A DNA stretch of 64,000 nt from Planotetraspora silvatica (lineage in GTDB: Bacteria; Actinomycetota; Actinomycetes; Streptosporangiales; Streptosporangiaceae): positions 1-64,000 of the forward strand of contig NZ_BOOQ01000021.1 in NCBI RefSeq assembly GCF_016863315.1, in the 5' to 3' direction. This document shows positions 16,342 through 25,343 of this stretch, one piece after another (positions within the stretch are counted from its first letter, which is position 1; each line of letters opens with the position of its first letter). Below the pieces are notes generated by a model, which was given only the letters and a program-made list of their open reading frames with translations, searched no databases and had not been told where the DNA came from. Position numbers and translations under genes: made by a program.

Positions 16342-19316
16342 GGGGTGCCTTCCGCGTTCGGGGTTCGGATCGGGACGCCGGGCCGGGTGCGGGAACCCAG
16401 GCCGAAGAAGGTGAACGCCGCCCACAGGTGGGGTTCCCGGGCGGAGGCCCGCTGCGACGACGCGGCTCGGGCCTGGGCGTGCCGGAGCGCGCTCACCGGC
16501 TCCCTGCCGTCGAGCAGCCAGCTCTCGTGGAAGTCGGCCATCAGCTCGAGGCTCGCCCGCTCGCCGACGGGATAGAGCGTGGTGATCAGCCCCGTCGGCC
16601 CGCCGGTGAGGAAGGCGCGGCTGAGCCCGATGACGCCGTCCGCCGTCACCGCGCCCGCGCCGGTCTCGCAGGCCGCGAGGATGACCAGGTCCGCGGTGAT
16701 GCCGAGGCCCGGCACGTCTCTGGCGTGCAGGATCCCGTCGTGGTCCGCGGACGGCGCCAGCACCAGATGGGACGCCAGCGGATCGCCCCGCAGGTCGGGT
16801 ACCGCACGGGCGTGGGTGCCGAAGTACAACACGGTCCCCCGCCCCGCGACCTCGCGCAGCGTGGCCACGCTGGCCGCGGGGCCGGTGTGGAGGACGTGCT
16901 CGCCGTACATGCTCGTGATGACGTCGAAACGCCGCTCGGTCCAGTCGAGAGGCTCCCCCTCGGCCATCGGCGACGGATTGACCAGTGCCACGAGAGTGGG
17001 CCGCCCGCCTGGGATCGGGCCGGTCGTCACGTCCGGGGTCAGGGCCAGCGCGGGAAGCACCCGGATCGCGTGCCGCTCGACGAGGTAGGAGCCGGACCCG
17101 TCCATGAGGGCGGAGAACGGCACGCGGAACAGCTCGGCGTGCGGGACGACGGTGACCGGCTCGTCGGGGTCGGCGGGCAGCAGCCCGTCCGGGATGACGT
17201 CCCACAACACGGCGCCTAGGCGGCTCAGCACACCGGCCGTCGCCGTACGCGATGCGGCGTCGTGCCGGGGGGTGCGGGCGAGCCGTCCGAACTCCGCGAC
17301 GTCCTCGGTCAGCCGGGCGCGGTCGATCCTGCGGGTGACCGAGGTGACCCGACCGCCGCGGGAGCAGACCCAGATCGCGAGGAGGTCCCCCGACAGGAAG
17401 TACTCCACGACGGCGGCCTCGTGCGAAGTGAGCAGGTCGAGCAGCGCGGCCCGGTTCACCGGTCCGGCGCCGGCCAGGCCGCGCGACGGTCCGGCCGCGC
17501 CGGCCGCGTGAAGGGCGTCGGCGAACGCGCGCGCCCTGGACATCTCGGACACGGCCAGGGCGTCCACGGGAAGGTCCAGGTCGAGCAGGAGCGTCACCAT
17601 GCGCTCGTAGAACGGCAATGCCAGGTCGGTGGAGAGGATCTTCTCCCAGGTGTCGTCGAGCAGGGCCCGCCAGGTCTCCACGTAACCGGCGGTGATGTGC
17701 GACGCCTGCCGCGCCTGCTCACGGACGAACCGGGCCGCGGACGCCGGATCGGACCGGCGCAGGTGGGTGCGGAGCAGCGCGAGCGTCTCCACGCCGTCGC
17801 GGATCGCGATCGTCACCGTCTCGTGTGCCGTGGCGGCTTCGGCTCCCGCCTCCGGCGGCCCGCCGGAGGCGAGCCGGCGTGCGGCCGCGCCCAGTGTCTC
17901 CTGCCCCCTGGCCAGGAGGCCGTCGGCGTGCACCCACGACGTCTCGACGGACTCGGGATCGCCGGGACGAGAGCCGATCTCGCGGAGGGCCGCGCACATG
18001 GACCCGGTCGCCGCGGCGGACTCCTCCGCGGCCGCGTGCAGGGCGTCCGCGCCGGGAGGCCCGGTCCGTCCCCGCCAGGGTCTGCGCCGGTACGCGCCGG
18101 TGAGGTCGGCCAGCCGGACGAGCGTCTCGTTCAGGGCTTCGGCCGACGACCTGACGAAGCGGAGCGCGTCCAGCCAGGGATTGAACGCGCGAGGGCCGAC
18201 TGTGAGCTCCCTGCGCGACTCGGCGGCGGTCACGAGCAGCCCGGGCAGGCGCGTGTAGGCGGACTCCGCGAAGGCGCAGCGGATCCGCGCGTCAGCCAGG
18301 ACGAGACGATCGATCAGCTCCCCCGCTCCCTGCGGCGGGTCATCACCGTACAACTCGGCCGCGAGGTCCAGCACGGGCGCCGCCTGCGCGTGCCGCCCCG
18401 CGGCCAGCAGGTCGGCGCCGAGCCGCCGCAGCGCCGGACGGTCCTCCACCGCGAATCCGGTCAGCGGGGCTTCGAGGTCGCGGACCAGCACCACGAGGGA
18501 CCAGCCCTCCTGGCCGGGTGCCAGCCCGACGGCGACGTCCGGACCCCGCGCCAGTCGCAGGAATCCCCCGCCGAGAGCCTGCCCGCCCTCGATCAGCCCT
18601 TCCGGCTCCGTGACGGCCAGGCTCTCGACCGGTCCCAGTGCGCCCAGCCACCGGCCGCGCAGCGAGGCCCGGCTCAACCGCGTCCTGAGCTCCCTGACCG
18701 CGGCGGACTCGTCCGCGCCCACCGCGTCCGGCTCCGGTTGCGGCTCCGGCTCTCCCGGCGATGCTGACGGCGACGCCCCGGAGTGCCGCCCCGGCGGTGG
18801 TTCCGACGGTGGTTCTGACGGCGGCGACCAGGGCTGCGGCTCCTGTGCCGGCTCCTGGCCGGACGACGATGCCTGGTGAGGAACGAGTCTCTGCCTGACG
18901 TGGGCGATGACTCCGCCTACGCGCCCCCGGCCGGTGTAGACCGCGTCGAACTCCCAGGCGGCACCCTCCCCCGGTGCGCCGTCGGAGCCATCGCCGTCCA
19001 ACCCACCTCTGGCGTCACCGGCCGGGAGACGACCGTCGAGCGTGCTCCCGTCGCCGGACCGGGTGGTCACCAGAACGTGCCCAGAGCGGGACCGCCAGGT
19101 GCCGGCCAGCGAGGTGCCCGTGCCCAGCTGCGCCTCGGCGGAGCCGTCGGGACGAAGGCGCAGTTCGAGACCGGTGAACAGGCGTGTCAGGAAGGAATCC
19201 CGCGGGCGAGGTGCGACCTCCCGCCAGCCCGCGGGCCCGCCGTCCGATGCCCGGGCGGGCTCGGCGAGCGTGATCGTGGGAGTGCGCCCGATCAGGCTCC
19301 GTCCGCCGGCGGCCAT
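16338..19316 (-). CDS. CHAT-domain (caspase-like) protease
   Basis: A 992-aa protein ending in a CHAT peptidase domain (about residues 690-975). The catalytic dyad is H835 in YFGTHARAV and C883 in ILAACETGAG. The N-terminal 145 residues are a separate domain, followed by a Pro/Ser/Glu-rich linker (about 150-205) and a long helical region (about 330-680) with TPR-like helices. CHAT proteases act as regulated effectors or activating proteases in bacterial death and conflict systems. It lies 1 nt after the small CHD gene and overlaps the long CHD gene, so all three are made together. Probably held inactive until the CHD partners sense a signal; that is inference. Confidence 0.9.
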   Translation of the reverse strand: MAAGGRSLIGRTPTITLAEPARASDGGPAGWREVAPRPRDSFLTRLFTGLELRLRPDGSAEAQLGTGTSLAGTWRSRSGHVLVTTRSGDGSTLDGRLPAGDARGGLDGDGSDGAPGEGAAWEFDAVYTGRGRVGGVIAHVRQRLVPHQASSSGQEPAQEPQPWSPPSEPPSEPPPGRHSGASPSASPGEPEPQPEPDAVGADESAAVRELRTRLSRASLRGRWLGALGPVESLAVTEPEGLIEGGQALGGGFLRLARGPDVAVGLAPGQEGWSLVVLVRDLEAPLTGFAVEDRPALRRLGADLLAAGRHAQAAPVLDLAAELYGDDPPQGAGELIDRLVLADARIRCAFAESAYTRLPGLLVTAAESRRELTVGPRAFNPWLDALRFVRSSAEALNETLVRLADLTGAYRRRPWRGRTGPPGADALHAAAEESAAATGSMCAALREIGSRPGDPESVETSWVHADGLLARGQETLGAAARRLASGGPPEAGAEAATAHETVTIAIRDGVETLALLRTHLRRSDPASAARFVREQARQASHITAGYVETWRALLDDTWEKILSTDLALPFYERMVTLLLDLDLPVDALAVSEMSRARAFADALHAAGAAGPSRGLAGAGPVNRAALLDLLTSHEAAVVEYFLSGDLLAIWVCSRGGRVTSVTRRIDRARLTEDVAEFGRLARTPRHDAASRTATAGVLSRLGAVLWDVIPDGLLPADPDEPVTVVPHAELFRVPFSALMDGSGSYLVERHAIRVLPALALTPDVTTGPIPGGRPTLVALVNPSPMAEGEPLDWTERRFDVITSMYGEHVLHTGPAASVATLREVAGRGTVLYFGTHARAVPDLRGDPLASHLVLAPSADHDGILHARDVPGLGITADLVILAACETGAGAVTADGVIGLSRAFLTGGPTGLITTLYPVGERASLELMADFHESWLLDGREPVSALRHAQARAASSQRASAREPHLWAAFTFFGLGSRTRPGVPIRTPNAEGTP

Positions 19317-19317
19317 G

Positions 19318-19881
19318 TCACCCGCCGAGGGCGTACACGTAGGCCGGCAGGGATCTCCCGGGCATGGCGGCCGTGAGCGCGACGGAGACGGGGCGGAATT
19401 GCCCCCGGTGCAGGTCGGCTGACTCGGGATAGGCCAGCTCGTCGAGGAGCTGGCCCGAGATGATCATCGCGAGGTCGCTCCGCGGGCTTGCGCCCAGCTC
19501 CGCGTGCAGATGCTCGCTGGCGCACAGATCGCCGACCACGGTCACCGCCTGACCTTCGAACCCGTCGTCGGTCAGCCTCACCAGCCCCTGGTGGAACGCG
19601 ATGCGGCAGCGCAGCCTCGCCCCGGCCTCGCTGCGGTTCCGCCGCCACAGGCCGTTGTGCAGCTCACGTGTGAGGTCGGCGACGACGCGCGGCTCGTTGA
19701 CCCCCGAGTTCAGCACGAGCAGGATGCCCGCGGGCAGGACCTGGAAGGTGACCTGGTCGAGGCCCGCGGCCATGCTCGCGCCCTCCGCGAGGTCGACGAG
19801 CGGCCCGCTCGGGTCCCCCTGCGCGGGCGTCTCGGCTCCCATCGCCACGCACAGCCGCCGAACCGGGTCCAGGCCGTCCAT
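19318..19881 (-). CDS. Degenerate cyclase-homology protein
   Basis: A 187-aa stand-alone relative of the C-terminal domain of the 469-aa CHD protein. The shared run FQVLPAGILLVLNSGVNEPRVVADLTRELH parallels QFAVLPPGIEEAKVIPDLVRALRMELH there. Both metal-binding Asp residues are lost, so it cannot be an active cyclase. It may be a regulatory partner that pairs with the other CHD protein, as class III cyclase domains work as dimers. It lies between the Crp-type regulator (35-nt gap) and the CHAT protease (1-nt gap). Confidence 0.78.
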   Translation of the reverse strand: MDGLDPVRRLCVAMGAETPAQGDPSGPLVDLAEGASMAAGLDQVTFQVLPAGILLVLNSGVNEPRVVADLTRELHNGLWRRNRSEAGARLRCRIAFHQGLVRLTDDGFEGQAVTVVGDLCASEHLHAELGASPRSDLAMIISGQLLDELAYPESADLHRGQFRPVSVALTAAMPGRSLPAYVYALGG

Positions 19882-19916
19882 ACGTCCTCCGAATGCAGGG
19901 CGAGCACGTGATCTCG

Positions 19917-20693
19917 TCAGTCCTCCTCACTCTGCGGGCCGGAAGACGGCCAGACCCCGTATTCAGGCGGGATTTCGCTGATTCCGGCGTCCGCGTACAA
20001 CGCCGCGCTGTCCAGGATGAGGATCCGCCCGTACCTCGTCGCGATCACCTGGCGTTCGCGCATGGAACGAAGGATCTTGTGCACGCTGTGCTCCCGGGCG
20101 CCGATCATGGCGGCGAGCTCCGGCTGCGTCAGCGAACCGATCAAAACGCCCTCGGCCGTCGTCTCGCCGTACCGCTGGGCGAGGTAGATCAGCACACGCG
20201 CCACGCGAACCGGCATCGGCGACGTGCCGAACTCGATGCGGTGCCAGGTGGCGTGCCGCAGCTTCCCGACGACGTTGGCGTTGACCGCGAGGGCGACGTC
20301 CGGGTGGTCCGCGAGGAAACCGAGGAAGTCCCGCTGGCTGATCTTGCGGACGAAGCAGGGCCCGACCGTGACCACTGACGCCACCCGCGGGCTGCCGTCG
20401 AGGCTGGCGAGCTCGCCGACGAGGTCGCCGTCGGAGCGGATGGCGAGCAGGACCACCTTGCCGTCCGCGCTGTTGCTGACGACCTTCATGTAGCCCTGGA
20501 CGATGAGGAAGACGTCCTTGGTCCGTGGGTCGCCCTCCATGATCAGGGTCTCGCCACTGACGAACTGCGAGAACGTGCCGAGCGACAACAACGTCTCGCG
20601 TATCCGGGGCTCCAGCGAGCCGAGCAGCGTGGCGGGCGGCCACGGTCCCAGCCTCCGCGGGCCGTGGGGGTGCCTCGGCGTCGGTGTGGCCAT
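19917..20693 (-). CDS. Crp/Fnr-family transcriptional regulator
   Basis: A 258-aa regulator with a cyclic-nucleotide-binding domain (about residues 25-145) and a C-terminal winged helix (about 190-235, LTQPELAAMIGAREHSVHKILRSM). The phosphate-binding cassette GELASLDGSPRVAS keeps the Glu and Arg that contact a cyclic nucleotide in Crp, so ligand binding is plausible. No Fnr-type Cys cluster. First gene of the CHD/CHAT operon and divergent from the M48 peptidase gene; it probably controls both through the 145-nt gap between them. Confidence 0.92.
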   Translation of the reverse strand: MATPTPRHPHGPRRLGPWPPATLLGSLEPRIRETLLSLGTFSQFVSGETLIMEGDPRTKDVFLIVQGYMKVVSNSADGKVVLLAIRSDGDLVGELASLDGSPRVASVVTVGPCFVRKISQRDFLGFLADHPDVALAVNANVVGKLRHATWHRIEFGTSPMPVRVARVLIYLAQRYGETTAEGVLIGSLTQPELAAMIGAREHSVHKILRSMRERQVIATRYGRILILDSAALYADAGISEIPPEYGVWPSSGPQSEED

Positions 20694-20735
20694 TTCCTGC
20701 CTCCGCCTTCAGGCCGCCGGGGGTGACGATCCCGT

Positions 20736-20749
20736 TTATAGCGCAATAA
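20736..20749. promoter_or_regulatory. Palindromic site in the Crp/M48 divergent promoter
   Basis: Imperfect palindrome TTATAGCGCAATAA in an otherwise G+C-rich region, 43 nt from the regulator start. Its outer arms (TTAT/ATAA) and centre (GCGC) are symmetric. It is a candidate operator for the adjacent Crp/Fnr protein or a promoter element for both directions. Confidence 0.35.
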
Positions 20750-20838
20750 GTGGCTCATGTGGCAGAAATACTGGACCGTTCCCGCTGATCGGTGCCACGA
20801 TCTCTCCGGGCGATCCCCGCAACCCTGTTGGAGGATCC

Positions 20839-23184
20839 GTGGACGCCGTCGCAGTCTGGTCGCGGCACCTCGCCGCGCATCTCGCGCCCCATGAGGCCGC
20901 GTCCGCGGAGCGCGTCGGCACGGCGTACGTGGCAGGGGGACGCCGCCGCCGTGACCTCATGCGGAGCACCACGCCCGAGCCCGGCGGCTTCGGCGGCGCG
21001 GGCCCGGGAGAGCTGCCGATCATCCTCGACGGCCTCCGCGCGGTGGCGGGCGACCTGCTCGGCCTGCTCGCGAGCCATCCGCTGGCCAACCTGCTCGTCC
21101 TCGTCGCGATGCGCGGAGCCGGACGCCCGGCGCGTGACCCCTCCCAGGCGGCTCCCCACGGGTACGGCGCCCCGCCGTCCCCCGCCGAGGCCGTCCCGTC
21201 GCTCGGCCAGACGATCGACGCGCTGCGGAACCGGCTGACCGCGCAGGGGATCCCCGCCGACCGGGCGGACGAGCTCACCTACGACACCCTCAAGCTGATC
21301 TTCCAGCAGGATCGCGGCCCCGCCGAGATCGAGGCGTTCCTGCGGGCCCTCGCGGGCAGCCCGCCCTCGGGCCCTGCCGCCGGGAGCACCCCGCCCTCCG
21401 CGCCGGGCGAGACCTCCGGATGGATGTTGCCGCCCTGGCTCTGGCTCTACTTCCTCGGCGTCCTCGCCCCGTCCGTCCCCTCGGCCGTCGAGGGCTTCCA
21501 GGACGACGTCGCCGGCATGGCCACACTGGTCGGCTATCTGGCGGCCAACGTCCAGCGGGCCGGGACGGCGATCCTGACCGCGGCGGGCGTCCTGGAGTTC
21601 CTCCCCGCTCTCCTGCTGCTCACCGGAATCCTGGGAGTGCTGCTCCCAGGCACGCGCGGCCGCTGGGCGGAACGCCGCCACCGGCTCCAGCCGAGCGACG
21701 ACCCGGTGATCGGCGAGATGACCGCCTACGTGCGGCGCCAAGCGCCCGCCGCCGGACTCCGGCTCGGCGAACGCGACGATCGGCTGGCCCGCGTCTACCC
21801 GGTGGGCTGGAGGGAGGCACGCGTCGCCGTCTATCCGCCGCTGCTGCGCCTGTGGAGCCGGGACAGGGACGCGGCACAGGCCGTACTGCTGCACGAGGTC
21901 GCCCATCTGCGGCAGGGAGACCATCTGATCGTCGGACTGGCCAGCCCGTTCGCGTGGTTCGTCAGGAGCTGGGGCGTCGCCCTCACGGCGCTCGCCCTGG
22001 TGCCGGCGGCGGTCTATCTCGCGGTGGGCGGGACGGGGACGTCGCCGGTGCTCAACTCCGTGTTGTACGTCGCGGTCGCGGTCCCGATCAGCCTGATCCT
22101 GCCCGTCGCCGGGCTGTGGGTCGCCGAGCTCAGCGCCGACCGGTACGCGATGAGCGTGGCCGGGCCCGCCGCGCTCGCTCGCGCGCTCGGCCCGGCCCGG
22201 CCGGCCGGGCCCGTGATCGGCCGCCTGCTCGGCCTCCTCAGCCATCCGCCGCTGCGGCTGCGGCTATGGGCCGCGCGTTCCTGGCCGCGAGGCACCGCGG
22301 CTCTGGCGGCGCTGTGGCCGCTCGCCTTCGTCGTACGGCTCATCGCGATCACGGTCTACGAGCTGTTCGCCCGGATGCTGAACGGATCCTCCTTCACCGA
22401 GGCCGTGCAGGTCGTGGCCGGCGGCCTTCCCGAGGAGTTGTCCTCGGTCCGGACCCTCCTGGCGGAGATGGCCGCGCTGCTCCTCAACTGGCCGCTGATC
22501 GCACCACTGTGGCTGCGCATCTGGGCGCCGCTGCGCGCCTCGCGGCATCGTTTCGCCCCCTATCTGCTGTCGGCGCTGGTGCCCGGACTGCTCGTCGCCG
22601 GCGGGTTCGCGGCCGGCCCGGCGGGCGAGGTGTCCGTCGCGTCGAGCGGCCCATCTCCCTCCGCGGCTTCTCCCGCGCAGCCGGCCACAGGCCCGGTGAC
22701 CGAGCCCGCCGCCGGGCCCGCCGCCGAGCCGGCGACGGAGCGGACCGGGCTGGTCGACGACCGCCCGTGGACCGGGCACTCCCTCCCCGCCGACCTCCGG
22801 ATCACCACGTTCGTACGGCTCGACCAGCAGGGCGGAGATCCGGGCTGGAAGGCGCGGGCGGCGGGCAGGCTCGGCGCGGGCGTCTGGCGGGCGGACGAGG
22901 ACGGGCGGCTGACCTTCTCCGACCTGGCGGGCGGATCCGACCTGCGCCCCGGCGAGGGCGGCTGGCTCCGCATCGGCGACGAGGTCACCTTCTGGCTGCC
23001 GATCGAGCAGGTCACCGAGAGCGGATCGGTGGCCACGGAGATAAACGGCACGATCGACCTTGGCGGTGGCCCGGCGGTCATGAACGCGTTGTGGGCCCGC
23101 AAGCCGGACGGCTCCGCGGCCGATCTGCTCGCCTCCCCCGCGCTGGACTTCACCGCGCGTCTCGACGTGCGGACCGCCCCTTGA
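20839..23184 (+). CDS. Membrane-anchored M48-family metallopeptidase
   Basis: A 781-aa protein with at least six transmembrane helices. The zinc site is H352-E-V-A-H356 with third ligand E430 in AELSAD, as in M48 (HtpX/BlaR1-type) peptidases. Residues about 110-170 hold a short helical domain (LGQTIDALRNRLTAQG). The last 180 residues follow the final helix after a Pro/Ala-rich linker and probably form an outside sensor domain. A GTG start at 20839 is chosen for the GGAGG at 20830-20834; in-frame codons upstream run back into the regulator gene and are not used. Divergent from the Crp/CHD/CHAT operon, it may be a second protease of the same response. Confidence 0.82.
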   Translation: MDAVAVWSRHLAAHLAPHEAASAERVGTAYVAGGRRRRDLMRSTTPEPGGFGGAGPGELPIILDGLRAVAGDLLGLLASHPLANLLVLVAMRGAGRPARDPSQAAPHGYGAPPSPAEAVPSLGQTIDALRNRLTAQGIPADRADELTYDTLKLIFQQDRGPAEIEAFLRALAGSPPSGPAAGSTPPSAPGETSGWMLPPWLWLYFLGVLAPSVPSAVEGFQDDVAGMATLVGYLAANVQRAGTAILTAAGVLEFLPALLLLTGILGVLLPGTRGRWAERRHRLQPSDDPVIGEMTAYVRRQAPAAGLRLGERDDRLARVYPVGWREARVAVYPPLLRLWSRDRDAAQAVLLHEVAHLRQGDHLIVGLASPFAWFVRSWGVALTALALVPAAVYLAVGGTGTSPVLNSVLYVAVAVPISLILPVAGLWVAELSADRYAMSVAGPAALARALGPARPAGPVIGRLLGLLSHPPLRLRLWAARSWPRGTAALAALWPLAFVVRLIAITVYELFARMLNGSSFTEAVQVVAGGLPEELSSVRTLLAEMAALLLNWPLIAPLWLRIWAPLRASRHRFAPYLLSALVPGLLVAGGFAAGPAGEVSVASSGPSPSAASPAQPATGPVTEPAAGPAAEPATERTGLVDDRPWTGHSLPADLRITTFVRLDQQGGDPGWKARAAGRLGAGVWRADEDGRLTFSDLAGGSDLRPGEGGWLRIGDEVTFWLPIEQVTESGSVATEINGTIDLGGGPAVMNALWARKPDGSAADLLASPALDFTARLDVRTAP

Positions 23185-23241
23185 CGCGGCACCGGGGACC
23201 CGGCCCGGCCTCGTCCCCGCCAGGCGGCGCAGACTCTGGCT

Positions 23242-24069
23242 ATGAAAGAAGTCCTCATCATCGGCATCGGCGCCGGTGATCCCGACCACCTCACACTGCA
23301 GGCGGTCAAGGCCATCGCGGCGGCCGACGTGTTCTTCGTCCTCGACAAGGGATCCGGAGAGGGGCCGGGGGCGCACGACCTGACCCGGTTGCGCAGGGAC
23401 GTCATCCGGGCGCACGCGCGAGAGCCGTACCGCCTCGTCGAGGCCCGCGATCCCGAGCGCGACCGCACCAGCGGCGCCTACACCGAAGCCGTGGAAGATT
23501 GGCGGTCCCGGCGGGCGGACGTCTACGAACGGCTCATCCTCGACGATCTCGGCGACGCCGAGACCGGAGCGATCCTCGTCTGGGGAGACCCGTCCCTGTA
23601 CGACAGCACGCTCGCCGTCCTCGAGGAGGTGCTCGCCCGGGGCTCGGCGCGGTTCGGCCACACCGTCATCCCCGGTGTCAGCAGCGTGTCCGCGCTGGCC
23701 GCGCGGCACCGTGTCAGCCTGACCCGCGTCGCCCGGCCCCTGCACATCACCACCGGGCGCCGTCTCGCCCGGGCGATCGCCGGCGGAACCGGCCTGCCGG
23801 GCGGGGCCGGCGACGTCGTCGTCATGCTCGACGCGCACTGTGCCTTCGCGGAAATCCCCGGAGACGCCGACATCGACATCTACTGGGGCGCCTACCTCGG
23901 CACTCCCGACGAGATCCTCATATCGGGGCGCGTCGGTGACGTCGCCGAGCGGATCCGCGGCACCCGTGCCGAGGCGCGCGCCCGCAAGGGCTGGATCATG
24001 GACACCTATCTGCTGCGGCGTGCCCCTGAGGCCGGAGGCCGCCCACCGGACGGCGCCGACCGCGGCTGA
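23242..24069 (+). CDS. cobF: Precorrin-6A synthase (deacetylating), CobF
   Basis: A 275-aa SAM-dependent tetrapyrrole methylase. The glycine-rich start LIIGIGAGDPDHLTLQAVKAI and the GDPSLYDSTLAVLEEV segment are typical of CobF, which methylates C-1 of precorrin-5 and releases acetate in the aerobic cobalamin pathway. No other cob gene is in the window, so it is a detached pathway gene. Its last codons merge into a 15-bp tandem repeat. Confidence 0.9.
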   Translation: MKEVLIIGIGAGDPDHLTLQAVKAIAAADVFFVLDKGSGEGPGAHDLTRLRRDVIRAHAREPYRLVEARDPERDRTSGAYTEAVEDWRSRRADVYERLILDDLGDAETGAILVWGDPSLYDSTLAVLEEVLARGSARFGHTVIPGVSSVSALAARHRVSLTRVARPLHITTGRRLARAIAGGTGLPGGAGDVVVMLDAHCAFAEIPGDADIDIYWGAYLGTPDEILISGRVGDVAERIRGTRAEARARKGWIMDTYLLRRAPEAGGRPPDGADRG

Positions 24070-24120
24070 CGCCGCAGAGTGTGACTTCGCAGAGTGTGAC
24101 GCCGCAGGATGTGACGCCGC
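24068..24120 (+). repeat. 15-bp tandem repeat after cobF
   Basis: Three and a half units of about 15 bp (GACGCCGCAGAGTGT and variants at 24068, 24083, 24098, 24113). It begins at the cobF stop codon. Two units differ by three bases or fewer. Probably a slippage product. Confidence 0.75.
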
Positions 24121-24156
24121 GGGCCGGCCCGTCGCCCGGCCTGCGACGAGGGTCCG

Positions 24157-25164
24157 TCACCAGGCCTTCTGCCACATAGCGTGCCGGGCGTTCATCTCCT
24201 TCGTCTCCGGGTCGACCGACTCCCGTCCGGTCGAACGCCGTGCCGCGACGGGCGCCTTCGCGGGCATCGTGGCAGGTGCCGTGACGGGGACCATGGGGGC
24301 CCTCGCGGGTGACGGCACGAGGGAGTCGCTCATGCTGACGTCGAGGGAGCCGATGCTGCCCAGCATCGCCAGCCCCTTCTCCGTCAGGCTTCCCGGCTCG
24401 GCCTGGAAGATCAAGAGCTGCTGGCCGGGAGCGCTGTTGACGGTGAAGGACTCGCAGACGAGGGTCAGGCGGCCGACGTCGCGGTGATGGAACCCCTTGG
24501 ATTCGTGCTTCTTGAAATGCACGTCATGCCGGGCCCACAGACGCCGGAACTCGTCGCTCTCCTCGGACAACTCCTCAACGAGCTCGGGCAGGAACGGATC
24601 GTCCGGGTCCGTGCCCGCCGCCGCACGCAGGTGCGCCGCCTTGTGATACGCGACCTTCTCCCAGTCCACGTAGAAGTCGCGCGACTCGGGATTGAGGAAG
24701 ACCATCCGAATCAGATTGTCGTTGTGCGCCAGCCCGTCGTAGAGCGCCTCGGCTATCTGGTTGGTGGCCAGAACGTCCATCCACCGGCCGAGCACCAGCG
24801 CCGGTGTGTGGTTCCACCCCCGGAGCAACCGCATCAACATCGGGCTCACGCGTTCCACCCGGCTGGCCGGCGTGCCGCGCCGCGTCCGAGGGTGCGCCAG
24901 GGCGTACAGGTGCTGCGCGGACTCCGAGTCGAGGTCGAGCGCCCGCGCGAGCGCCGAGAGGACCTGGTCCGACGGATTGCGCTCCCGCCCTTGTTCAAGG
25001 CGGCTGTAGTAGTCGGTGCTGACACCGGCTAGGTAGGCCATCTCTTCCCGGCGCAAACCGGGGGTCCGGCGGCGGCCGGAATGCTTCAACCCGATCTCAT
25101 CGGGAGTCACCAGCTTGCGCCGCGCTTGTAGGTACTCACCAAGAAGCTTTCCACTGTCCACCAC
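24157..25164 (-). CDS. HTH regulator with MmyB-like ligand-binding domain
   Basis: A 335-aa regulator. An N-terminal Xre-type helix-turn-helix (about residues 7-70, RREEMAYLAGVSTDYYSRLEQGR) is followed by the PAS-like MmyB ligand-binding domain (about 105-275), which in this family binds small hydrophobic ligands. A 50-60-residue Ala/Pro-rich tail beyond the usual end (about 280 residues) is unusual. Regulators of this type normally act on a neighbouring divergent oxidoreductase gene; none is present here. It is convergent with cobF. Confidence 0.88.
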   Translation of the reverse strand: MVDSGKLLGEYLQARRKLVTPDEIGLKHSGRRRTPGLRREEMAYLAGVSTDYYSRLEQGRERNPSDQVLSALARALDLDSESAQHLYALAHPRTRRGTPASRVERVSPMLMRLLRGWNHTPALVLGRWMDVLATNQIAEALYDGLAHNDNLIRMVFLNPESRDFYVDWEKVAYHKAAHLRAAAGTDPDDPFLPELVEELSEESDEFRRLWARHDVHFKKHESKGFHHRDVGRLTLVCESFTVNSAPGQQLLIFQAEPGSLTEKGLAMLGSIGSLDVSMSDSLVPSPARAPMVPVTAPATMPAKAPVAARRSTGRESVDPETKEMNARHAMWQKAW

Positions 25165-25343
25165 ACCACGTTAAATCCAAATAGAGAATTAAGGGTGGGT
25201 GCATCTCACCCATTACCAAATTTCCGGTAAAGTAGATTGTTATTTGCATAAAGGTAAAGCGGGCTGAATTATGTGTTATTTCCGATGAGCTTACGGCCCG
25301 GAACGCCGGCCGGGAGAGGGCCGGCGCGCCGGGGATGCGAGCC
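25165..25343. promoter_or_regulatory. A+T-rich promoter region of the MmyB-type regulator with two inverted repeats
   Basis: 179 nt, unusually A+T-rich for this genome. Inverted repeats TGGGTG/CACCCA (25196-25212) and TTACC/GGTAA (25213-25230) lie side by side about 35-65 nt before the regulator start and could be autoregulatory operators. The end of the MacB-type permease gene closes the region. Confidence 0.45.

Noticed and set aside
14932-17205. Single 757-aa CHD protein reading through from the CHAT region
   Set aside because: The upstream part is an out-of-frame reading of the CHAT gene; the CHD protein starts at 16341.
20503-20838. N-terminal extension of the M48 peptidase to 893 aa
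   Set aside because: It would overlap the Crp gene on the opposite strand; a GTG with GGAGG at 20839 starts the real protein.
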